Below are positions 9,244 through 15,657 of a stretch of DNA of 64,000 bases, piece by piece. The position numbers and the translations under genes are program-made. The notes beneath the pieces were generated by a model that had not been told where the DNA came from, did no database searches, and saw only the letters and a list, made by a program, of their open reading frames with translations. Location of the stretch: NCBI RefSeq assembly GCF_900168125.1, contig NZ_FUZF01000011.1, positions 62,001 through 126,000 on the forward strand, read 5' to 3'. Source of the DNA: Sphingobacterium nematocida (GTDB lineage Bacteria > Bacteroidota > Bacteroidia > Sphingobacteriales > Sphingobacteriaceae). Positions within the stretch are counted from its first letter, which is position 1. Each line of letters starts with the position of its first letter.

Positions 9244-9822
9244 TCAATGCAACAAAAAAGCGATCAGCAGGAAATAGGAAAGCTTCTTCTCGCCGAGGTG
9301 CTTGCGAAAAATATGCAGTGCTGTAGAAAGGTAATTTTTGACGGTCTGTTCGGAAAGTCCGAGCTTAACGGAAATCTCTCTTATGGATAGCCCTTCCTTC
9401 CGGCTGAGCTTAAACACCTCCTGTACTTTATAAGGCATTTTGGTCAGTAATCTGTCGAGATCATGTTCAAGGTCATTGGCAAGGGCCTGATCTTCTGCCG
9501 ACCATTGGTATTGCTCCTGACGGGTAAGGGCAAGTTTGAGGGTATTTGATTTCTTTTGGAACAGGTAACGGTCTACGATAGCGTAATGGGCTGCCTTGGA
9601 TAGATAAGGCGCAAAGGTATCCTTGATATAAATGTTGTTCCGATGTTTCCAGAGTGATATGTAAATATCTTGTAATACATCTTTGGTTTCTTCCTCGTCA
9701 CCGATGCGGCGGTAAATCTGTTTGTATAGCTGCACTCTATAACGATGTAATATCACAGCAAAGGCCTGTTGGCTATCTCTTTGTATGAGTGCTAACAATT
9801 CGGTATCTGAAAATTGCTCCAT
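9244..9822 (-). CDS. FecI-like ECF RNA polymerase sigma factor
   Basis: 192 residues. Region 2 (about 25-90) carries DVLQDIYISLWKHR; region 4 (about 130-180) carries REISVKLGLSEQTVKNYLS, the helix-turn-helix that reads the -35 element. Length is normal for the Bacteroidota family of RNA polymerase sigma-70 ECF factors linked to FecR. It is the first gene of the minus-strand signalling unit, 128 bp before fecR, and would direct transcription of the receptor genes downstream. Confidence 0.9.
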   Translation of the reverse strand: MEQFSDTELLALIQRDSQQAFAVILHRYRVQLYKQIYRRIGDEEETKDVLQDIYISLWKHRNNIYIKDTFAPYLSKAAHYAIVDRYLFQKKSNTLKLALTRQEQYQWSAEDQALANDLEHDLDRLLTKMPYKVQEVFKLSRKEGLSIREISVKLGLSEQTVKNYLSTALHIFRKHLGEKKLSYFLLIAFLLH

Positions 9823-9943
9823 CGAAACAAAGATAACTGCATTCCTCTAACACAGTGTGTTAAGTTTTTGTTACCCGATTAGGATTCCCCTTATACTTCG
9901 GAAAGATTGTAGAAACTGCTATTGTAAACTGTCACTAAATGAG

Positions 9944-9973
9944 AAAGGTTGTGGAACAAATACCACAACCTTT
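9944..9973 (-). terminator. Terminator hairpin downstream of the thioredoxin-like gene
   Basis: AAAGGTTGTGG (9944-9954) pairs perfectly with CCACAACCTTT (9963-9973) around an 8-nt loop, 26 bp after the thioredoxin-like stop codon on the minus strand. The stem ends in A/T pairs on both sides, so it could act in both directions. Confidence 0.55.
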
Positions 9974-9998
9974 ATTCTTATTCCAAATTTGAGGTTTT

Positions 9999-10487
9999 TT
10001 ATTTTTTCTCTGCGTAGCTTGCAGGATCCAATGCCTTAGGTGACCAGTTCTCCAAGAAGCCTAAAACCCTCTTGGTATCATATCCATGCCCTTGCTCCAG
10101 AAGTGCCGTATTTTGTGTATGCTGGCGATTTCCTTTTGCATCGAGGATAACAAATACAGGAAATCCGAAACGTTGAGGATAACCTAAAGAAGACAACAGC
10201 TTTTCGTTTTTTTGTTCTTTGCTATAGTTGACATGGACAACTACATAGTTTTTATCGAAGGCTGTTTTGATGGTATCGTTTTCGTGAGCATATTTATTAA
10301 ACAATAGGCACCAGCTGCACCAATTACCACCGATTTGTAGAAACACATGTTTGTTTTCGGCTTTGGCTTGTTTGAGCGCAGCTGCGATTTCGGCTTCAGC
10401 ATCCGCATTGGGGTTGTAAACCGTGGTTTGCTGGGCCTGTGTGAAGAACACACAAAAGAGTAAAAATGATAACGTAATAAGACGCAT
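9999..10487 (-). CDS. Secreted thioredoxin-like protein with CSWC motif
   Basis: 162 residues from the ATG at 10487. That start is chosen because it opens a clean signal peptide (LITLSFLLFCVFFTQAQ); earlier in-frame starts add an unlikely leader. The mature part has a thioredoxin fold with a C57-S-W-C60 redox motif, preceded by the FLQIGGNW strand, and a cis-proline region (GFPVFVILD). Proteins of this type act in the periplasm as thiol oxidoreductases. It lies 144 bp downstream of the FAD dehydrogenase gene on the same strand and may be co-transcribed. Partner proteins are unknown. Confidence 0.8.
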   Translation of the reverse strand: MRLITLSFLLFCVFFTQAQQTTVYNPNADAEAEIAAALKQAKAENKHVFLQIGGNWCSWCLLFNKYAHENDTIKTAFDKNYVVVHVNYSKEQKNEKLLSSLGYPQRFGFPVFVILDAKGNRQHTQNTALLEQGHGYDTKRVLGFLENWSPKALDPASYAEKK

Positions 10488-10630
10488 AGCTGATTTTTTT
10501 GGTAGTTTAAGCATTCTTTTATCCAATATTAGTAAAAAACAATAATTACATCCAAGGTTTTTTAATAAATATCTGGGAAAAGGAAAAATACGCAATACGA
10601 TTATTCATGCCAGTAGCGGATTAAGCAGTA

Positions 10631-12280
10631 TCACAAGCTGGCAATATATCTACCTGCTTTCATACCGCTGAAAATGCAACCACCTAAAAAAGTCCCTTCC
10701 AAAGCACGGTACCCATGCATACCACCACCACCAAAGCCTGTAGCTTCGCCTACGGCAAATAGGCCTTTCATAACCTCGCCATCAATTCCCAATACCTGCG
10801 TATTCAAATTGGTCTCTATACCCCCGAGCGACTTGCGCGTCAGAATATGCAAACGTACTGCAATCAATGGACCGTTCTTCGGATCTAGTATTTTGTGCGG
10901 TTTCGCGGTTCTGGCCAATTTGTCGCCTAGGTATTTTCGGGTATGTTGTATATAATTCACCTGCGTATCCTTGCTGAATTTATTATCTAGCTGTCGGTCA
11001 CGCTCTTCTATTATGGATTTGATTGCTTCATAATCCAATAAGTCCGAATTTACTTTTTCATTCATCAATCGTACAAGATCTTCCAAATTTTGGGCTACAA
11101 TGAAGTCTTCACCATGTGTTTTGAAAGCCTCGACGGGTCCTGTTGCTTTTTTACCAAACAGCCGGCCTAACAAGAGGCTATAATCCTTGTTGGTGATATC
11201 GGGATTTTGTTCGGACCCGGAAAGGGCAAATTCTTTTTTGATGATTTTTTGGGAGAGTATAAACCAAGAGTACTCAAAGCCTGTGCTCTGTATATGTTTT
11301 AGTGTGCCTAAGGTGTCAAATCCAGGATAAAAAGGGGTAGGAAGTCGGTTGCCTCTGGCATCGAGCCAAATTGAAGAAGGCCCTGGAAGAATGCGTATGC
11401 CATGATTGGACCAGATAGGGTTCCAATTCTTCACCCCCTCCGTATAATGCCACATACGATCCTTGTTGATGATATGTGCACCACTTTCCTCTGCTATGCC
11501 TATCATTTTGCCATCGACATAATCGGGCACACCACACACCATGTTTTGTGGTGGCTGACCCAAGCGATGTGGCCAGTTCTCTTTTACAAGACCCAGATTG
11601 GCACCTATACCGCCGGAAGCAATGACAATATGCTTTGCTTCAAAACGGAATGTGCCGATGATATCCCTATTGGTTTTTTGACCGCGGGCTTTATTATCGG
11701 GTGCAAGGATATCTCCCTCTACACCACAAATACATGCATTGTCGAAAAGCAATTTCGTGACACGATGTCTGAATTTGAAGTTAAGTAACCCTTTTTCTTT
11801 AGCTTGATAGGCTTTTTCGACGAAGGGTTTGACCACACCGGTGCCGGTACCCCAAGTAATATGAAATCGGGGAACAGAATTGCCATGGGTAGAGGCCGAG
11901 CCATCTCCTCTTTCGGCCCAGCCTACAATTGGAAAGAATTTCATGCCTAAGTCGGATACATACTTGTATTTGCCATCAGTCGCAAAGCGAACATATTCTT
12001 CTGCCCATTGGCGCGGCCAAAAATCTTCGGCCCGGTCAAATGCGGCCGTTCCTTTCCAATCTTGTTTTGCAAGCTCGTAGGAGTCTTTGATTCGCATGGC
12101 ACGTTGTTGCGGAGAGTTGACAAAGAATAAACCACCGAACGACCAGTAAGCTTGTCCGCCGAGGTTCGCTTCGGTCTCTTGGTCCAATATCAGCACCTGT
12201 TTTCCTGCAGCGGTCAGTTCGTGTGCGGTGACCAGACCAGATAGTCCTCCGCCAATTATAATTGTTGAATACTGTTCCAT
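10631..12280 (-). CDS. FAD-binding dehydrogenase (fumarate reductase/KSTD-like)
   Basis: 549 residues. The N-terminal dinucleotide-binding motif IIIGGGLSGL (7-16) is followed by an acidic strand end (LILDQE). A second FAD contact (HIVIASGGIGAN) lies near residue 220, and the C-terminal FAD motif GEATGFGGGGMHGYRALEG at about 510-530. This architecture matches the FAD_binding_2 family of 3-ketosteroid-dehydrogenase-like and fumarate-reductase-like flavoproteins. No signal peptide is visible, so it is probably cytoplasmic. The substrate is unknown. It stands alone upstream of a thioredoxin-like gene. Confidence 0.85.
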   Translation of the reverse strand: MEQYSTIIIGGGLSGLVTAHELTAAGKQVLILDQETEANLGGQAYWSFGGLFFVNSPQQRAMRIKDSYELAKQDWKGTAAFDRAEDFWPRQWAEEYVRFATDGKYKYVSDLGMKFFPIVGWAERGDGSASTHGNSVPRFHITWGTGTGVVKPFVEKAYQAKEKGLLNFKFRHRVTKLLFDNACICGVEGDILAPDNKARGQKTNRDIIGTFRFEAKHIVIASGGIGANLGLVKENWPHRLGQPPQNMVCGVPDYVDGKMIGIAEESGAHIINKDRMWHYTEGVKNWNPIWSNHGIRILPGPSSIWLDARGNRLPTPFYPGFDTLGTLKHIQSTGFEYSWFILSQKIIKKEFALSGSEQNPDITNKDYSLLLGRLFGKKATGPVEAFKTHGEDFIVAQNLEDLVRLMNEKVNSDLLDYEAIKSIIEERDRQLDNKFSKDTQVNYIQHTRKYLGDKLARTAKPHKILDPKNGPLIAVRLHILTRKSLGGIETNLNTQVLGIDGEVMKGLFAVGEATGFGGGGMHGYRALEGTFLGGCIFSGMKAGRYIASL

Positions 12281-12467
12281 TATCGCCCTGTTTACTTAAA
12301 ATTTAAATGATCTAAGACGGAAAAAACGTAATCGATATTAGGGTTATTGAAGATACGGAATTTTAAGTTATGCTCAAATAGTATCTGCGGATGATAATTG
12401 GGAGCACTCCCCTATAATGTAGATCTGAGGATAAGATTTCTGAGCAAAGTCGAGGACTAAAGGACCA

Positions 12468-13481
12468 TTAACTTTGATATTGTTCTAAGTTTTTTTCAAT
12501 ACGCCTCTTGATACGTTCTTTTAAGACACGAGGCCCTAATACTTTCATGCTCTCACCGAAACCGAGTATCTCTCGCTCTAATTCAAAATTGAGCACCACA
12601 TCTATACGAATGACGACACTACCATCTTCATGCCGATGCTGAATGCGCTGTGATGGATGAAGTGGTTTGGTGAGCACATATGGTGCATTGCGAGCATCGA
12701 TCTCTAGTATCACTGCGAAGCCTCTGTCCTTTATGGATTTGGTCACACCGATCGCATCGGCGTAGTAGCGTTCGAAATCAATACCTTCGTATTGGACATA
12801 ACCGGATTTGTCCATTTTTTCGATATCCTCAATACGATCCAGGGCTAAGGTAACCAAGGTATCCCCTTTCTTGGGTTTACAGATCACAAACCATCTGTTG
12901 CGGTACTCTTTGAGTAAATACGGATAATAGACGGCTTCTTGAACGGCTTTGGACTTGAATGATTTGTAGGTAATGAACAACGGAATTTTCTCCCGGATAG
13001 CCTGATGGATAGGCGTGATATAATCCAAGCCTTTTAACAGTTTGTTGCTTTCCATCTGTATGTAGGAGATTGAGCTGTCTTGTTTGGAAAGATTATTTTC
13101 TAAACGGGCAATCATATCACTCATTTCTTCAAAATAGGAGAAACCATTCAAATGTTTTAATATATCAACAGCATCTTTCATTTTGGCCATATCGCTTTCG
13201 GATAGTGGCGAATTACTGATCGAATAGTTTGGGTCTTCGTACGTATAATACTTACGCTTTAGAACGATTATTGGAGCATTATAACCGAGTTTATTGCTGC
13301 GCATCAATTGGATATCGCCTTGTATAGTACGCTTACTGACGCCACTGTGTATGCCTTCAAATTCGTAAATACCATCCGACACTTTTTCAATCAGGTCTTC
13401 TAACGTCCATTTTCGATGTGCCTGTCGCAGACAATTATCAATGATTTTGTATCGGATAAGGGCTAGTTTATTGATGGCCAT
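12468..13481 (-). CDS. WYL-domain transcriptional regulator, divergent from slipin-rtcB
   Basis: 337 residues. An N-terminal winged HTH (about 1-75, with SKRTIQGDIQLMRS as recognition helix) is followed by a linker, a WYL domain (about 150-235; YYPYLLKEYRNRWFVICKPK) and a WCX-type C-terminus (about 255-330). WYL domains bind nucleic-acid-type ligands and make such regulators responsive to RNA or DNA ends. It is divergently oriented to the leader-slipin-rtcB unit, which makes it the likely regulator. In Enterobacteria this role belongs to the unrelated RtcR. Three ACGCA repeats lie 40 bp before its start codon. Confidence 0.88.
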   Translation of the reverse strand: MAINKLALIRYKIIDNCLRQAHRKWTLEDLIEKVSDGIYEFEGIHSGVSKRTIQGDIQLMRSNKLGYNAPIIVLKRKYYTYEDPNYSISNSPLSESDMAKMKDAVDILKHLNGFSYFEEMSDMIARLENNLSKQDSSISYIQMESNKLLKGLDYITPIHQAIREKIPLFITYKSFKSKAVQEAVYYPYLLKEYRNRWFVICKPKKGDTLVTLALDRIEDIEKMDKSGYVQYEGIDFERYYADAIGVTKSIKDRGFAVILEIDARNAPYVLTKPLHPSQRIQHRHEDGSVVIRIDVVLNFELEREILGFGESMKVLGPRVLKERIKRRIEKNLEQYQS

Positions 13482-13520
13482 ATTGTTGTGTACTATATAA
13501 TCTTATAATAAAGATAGGCA

Positions 13521-13552
13521 ACGCAATCTACATTACGCAATACAACTACGCA
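13521..13552. promoter_or_regulatory. Phased ACGCA repeats, possible WYL-regulator operator
   Basis: ACGCA occurs at 13521-13525, 13535-13539 and 13548-13552 (13-14 bp apart), and again at 13646-13650. All lie between the divergent WYL gene and the leader of the slipin-rtcB unit. The spacing is a little over one helical turn. A role as operator is inference from position and repetition. Confidence 0.3.
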
Positions 13553-13673
13553 GTAGAAACAAAAAATGGTCTACCATCACAATAAAAACAAATTATAAAC
13601 CTTAAAATCAACACATTAAACATATTTATAAAAATATTGCTAACTACGCAAATAGGCAGCGTATAATGACTTG

Positions 13674-13681
13674 CACCTTTG
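13674..13681 (+). promoter_or_regulatory. Candidate -7 box for the leader-slipin-rtcB transcript
   Basis: CACCTTTG matches TAnnTTTG except at the first base. A transcript starting about 13688 would carry all the tRNA-like elements as a leader of about 640 nt before the slipin start codon. No good -33 element is present, which fits a promoter that needs an activator. Confidence 0.3.
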
Positions 13682-13870
13682 TAATGTCGGGTATGACAAT
13701 CGTTCTTTGATGAAAACAAAGCATAAGCTCTTTAAAGATATGTACCGAAAGGTACGAAGATACCTTTTTACTGGAAATGGCATCCTGGTCTCCTGTTTCT
13801 GTATAGCAGGATAGTATTGGTTCGATCGAATACAATATACTGATAAAGTGGAAAGAAAAAGGTACAACAC

Positions 13871-13937
13871 GTTGTGGGTCATGGGTTCGAATCCCATTTC
13901 TGACTTGTCGGAATAACTCAGAGGGTAGAGTAACAAC
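13871..13937 (+). ncRNA. Permuted tRNA-like element A (open at the anticodon loop, CUUG-capped acceptor stem)
   Basis: Order along the RNA: anticodon-stem 3' strand GTTGT (13871-13875), 5-nt variable loop GGGTC, T-arm ATGGG-TTCGAAT-CCCAT (13881-13897), acceptor 3' strand TTCTGAC (13898-13904), TT, acceptor 5' strand GTCGGAA (13907-13913), TA, D-arm ACTC-AGAGGGTA-GAGT (13916-13931), A26, anticodon-stem 5' strand ACAAC (13933-13937). Acceptor strands pair 7 of 7 (one G-U; the last pair closes a CUUG tetraloop). The D-stem pairs 4 of 4, the T-stem 5 of 5, the anticodon stem 5 of 5. The 3' half therefore precedes the 5' half, and the RNA enters and leaves at the anticodon loop. No CCA end is possible in this form. 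Confidence 0.7.
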
Positions 13938-13943
13938 AATTAT

Positions 13944-14027
13944 GTGGGTTCGAATCCCACTTCTGCCGAAAGACAGAAAAGCATAAATGGTTAATGCACA
14001 GAACTTTTAATTCTGATCAAGTTTGGG
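13944..14027 (+). ncRNA. Permuted tRNA-like element B (Lys UUU anticodon arm, GAAA-capped acceptor stem)
   Basis: Order: T-arm GTGGG-TTCGAAT-CCCAC (13944-13960), acceptor 3' strand TTCTGCC (13961-13967), GAAA tetraloop (13968-13971), acceptor 5' strand GACAGAA (13972-13978; 6 of 7 pairs, one C-A mismatch), AA, D-arm GCAT-AAATGGTTA-ATGC (13981-13997), A26, anticodon arm CAGAA-CTTTTAA-TTCTG (13999-14015), variable ATCAA, then GTTTGGGC. The loop CTTTTAA is the canonical tRNA-Lys(UUU) loop, identical to the tRNA-Lys gene at 44870. Here the permutation point lies between variable loop and T-stem. T8 is missing (AA at positions 8-9). Confidence 0.6.
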
Positions 14028-14051
14028 CTTTCTTTCAAAAAGTCATCTTTA

Positions 14052-14310
14052 GTAAGCTTTTCGTCTTTTGGTCGGTGGTTTGATCTTGGATATATCATCC
14101 CATTCTTTTGCCCTGGCAGATGAGGGGTTGGAGCGTCCAACCTCAAGCGACAATTGCCGCCTTACTTCGTAAATCAAAACAAATAATTTGTCGGCATCAC
14201 TAGATTTTTTATTGCGTTAGCATTAGGAAAATAGGTGTATGAAACAGGTTGTTCCTTTTGATTTCCGTTTGGAAACAATGATCGAAACACGGAAAGCTTT
14301 TTTAACAATG
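14052..14310 (-). pseudogene. Possible frameshifted gene remnant antisense to the leader
   Basis: On the minus strand, one frame from about 14310 reads KKLSVFRSLFPNGNQ through YTYFPNANAIK and then stops soon after a run of six A. From that run, another frame continues SDADKLFVLIYEVRRQLSLE and RAKEWDDISKIKPPTKRRKAY to a stop at 14052. Adding one A to the run would join both into about 85 residues. The composition looks protein-like, but no family was recognised. It may be the decayed C-terminus of an inserted gene. A chance ORF cannot be excluded. Confidence 0.3.
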
Positions 14311-14330
14311 TAATTTAAAAAAATATAGAT

Positions 14331-15425
14331 ATGAAAAGAATATTAGTAAACATAAATCAAGTAGGATTGGTCGTAAAAAACAACACCGTAGTGCGCATAC
14401 TGGCTACGGGTAAATACTGGCTGGGTTTTGGCGAAAAGGCCGAAATTTATGATTTGGCAAGTACTTTTCATACGCCTTATGATATAGATGTGTTATTACA
14501 GGTTGAAGGTTTCAAGGACTTGGTCGAGGTCGTTGAGGTAGCCGACAATGAGTTGTGTTTGGTCTTTGTGAACAATCGTTATGAAAAAGTATTGTCCGCT
14601 GGTCGTCATCTATTCTGGAAAGGATTGAAAGAATACCGTTTTCAGATCGAAAACACTTCGTCTATCGAAATCGCGGGTACAGTGGACCGACAACTGTTGG
14701 AAAAACAAATATTGGCTTACTATGTTAGGCAATATAAGTTGGAACCATCAGAAAAAGGTTTGTTATTCGTCGATGGGGTGTTCGCGAAGGTACTGGATGC
14801 CGGGACATATATGTGGTGGAAAAATGCGACCACAATCGCTGTGACAAAGGCGGATATGCGTACAGCGACATTGGAAGTGATCGGTCAAGAAATCTTGACG
14901 AAAGACAAAGCGCAAATCCGCATCAATTTTTCGGCACAATACCAGGTGACTGACATCGTCAAAGCTTTGTTGGAAAACAAGGATTACGAAAAGCAACTGT
15001 ACACCTTGATGCAATTGGTATTACGTACTTACATCGGCCAAATGACCTTGGACGAATTGATGGAAAATAAAGCGGAAATCGCCAAGTATATCATCGGGGT
15101 GTCTGCAGAAGATGTAAAGGCATTGGGACTGTTGGTCTTAAATGCCGGTGTTAAAGACATTATACTGCCTGGAGATGTTCGTGATATTATGAACCAAGTG
15201 TTGATCGCTGAAAAACGTGCTCAGGCCAACATTATCACCCGTCGCGAAGAGACGGCGTCGACACGTAGCTTGCTAAATACAGCGAAGCTAATGGAAGAGA
15301 ATGCGATGCTGTTTAAATTGAAGGAAATGGAATATGTAGAGAAGATCGCGGAGAAAATCAATACAATTTCAGTTTCGGGAAATGGACAGATTGTGGATCA
15401 ATTGAGACAATTGTTTCTAAAATAA
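14331..15425 (+). CDS. Slipin / SPFH (band 7) domain protein of the RtcB operon
   Basis: 364 residues. An N-terminal half with two repeats of a GxYxLGFGEKAEIYD / GRHLFWKGLKEYRF type precedes the SPFH core (about 175-300; LTKDKAQIRINFSAQYQVTD and TLDELMENK). A helical, charged C-terminus follows (EKRAQANIITRREE; RSLLNTAKLMEE). No transmembrane helix is obvious at the N-terminus, unlike most membrane stomatins, so it may be soluble or peripherally attached. Slipin-RtcB neighbours recur in bacteria and have been proposed as RNA-repair systems. The start follows a 640-nt structured leader, and rtcB follows 232 bp downstream. Confidence 0.88.
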   Translation: MKRILVNINQVGLVVKNNTVVRILATGKYWLGFGEKAEIYDLASTFHTPYDIDVLLQVEGFKDLVEVVEVADNELCLVFVNNRYEKVLSAGRHLFWKGLKEYRFQIENTSSIEIAGTVDRQLLEKQILAYYVRQYKLEPSEKGLLFVDGVFAKVLDAGTYMWWKNATTIAVTKADMRTATLEVIGQEILTKDKAQIRINFSAQYQVTDIVKALLENKDYEKQLYTLMQLVLRTYIGQMTLDELMENKAEIAKYIIGVSAEDVKALGLLVLNAGVKDIILPGDVRDIMNQVLIAEKRAQANIITRREETASTRSLLNTAKLMEENAMLFKLKEMEYVEKIAEKINTISVSGNGQIVDQLRQLFLK

Positions 15426-15441
15426 AAGGTGTAACTTAAGT

Positions 15442-15476
15442 GCAAGGAGCAACGGAAAGAGGTTGTTGCTCCTTGC
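15442..15476 (+). other. Perfect 12-bp hairpin between slipin and rtcB
   Basis: GCAAGGAGCAAC (15442-15453) pairs perfectly with GTTGCTCCTTGC (15465-15476) around an 11-nt loop, starting 16 bp after the slipin stop. It is followed by TTGGATT rather than a U-tract. It therefore looks more like a processing/stability or attenuation element between the two genes than a full terminator. Confidence 0.5.
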
Positions 15477-15657
15477 TTGGATTAGGGATTTGTATTTTAA
15501 GGCCGTCGTCCTCCTTTTGGGAGAACTCCGAAAAGTTCATTAAAGGTGAATATAGTCATAAAACGCAAGAGTAAAATAAACAGGCTCCTATACCCCTACA
15601 GTCGGAGTGAAGGAGAAAAAGCACTTCAAAGTGACGGAATATATTAAGATCTAAAAA

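Larger units (their letters stand above)
13690..14040 (+). ncRNA. Structured leader RNA of the RtcB operon, with tRNA-like modules
   Basis: This stretch has no supported plus-strand ORF but is dense in stem-loops. A 5-bp stem with a GAAA tetraloop lies at 13742-13755. A 7-bp stem with a 7-nt loop lies at 13791-13811. A weak T-arm-like hairpin around TTCGAT lies at 13814-13833. Two well-formed permuted tRNA-like elements follow (entries below). Enterobacterial RNA-repair operons encode Y RNAs with a tRNA-like module next to RtcB, so a structured tRNA-like RNA at this place has a functional parallel. Sequence homology to Y RNA is not claimed. Boundaries are approximate. Confidence 0.6.

Noticed and set aside
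13742..13833. A third complete permuted tRNA-like element upstream of element A
   Set aside because: A GAAA-capped 5-bp stem, a 7-nt-loop hairpin and a weak T-arm are present, but they do not assemble into a tRNA fold with matching acceptor strands.
13640..13939. 99-residue minus-strand ORF
   Set aside because: It is antisense to the tRNA-like leader and reads through T-arms, producing the MGFEPMTHN type of peptide typical of translated tRNA antisense.
13881..13967. A normal tRNA gene lacking only the anticodon arm (GTCGGAA to TTCTGCC, 13907-13967)
   Set aside because: This direct reading has an acceptor mismatch and leaves no anticodon stem. The permuted reading pairs every stem fully and also explains the upstream T-arm and GTTGT strand.
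14121..14145. Bulged hairpin (TGAGGGGTTGGA/TCCAACCTCA) in the slipin leader as another RNA module
   Set aside because: It coincides with the protein-like minus-strand remnant, so the symmetry may come from coding sequence; not convincing as an independent RNA element.
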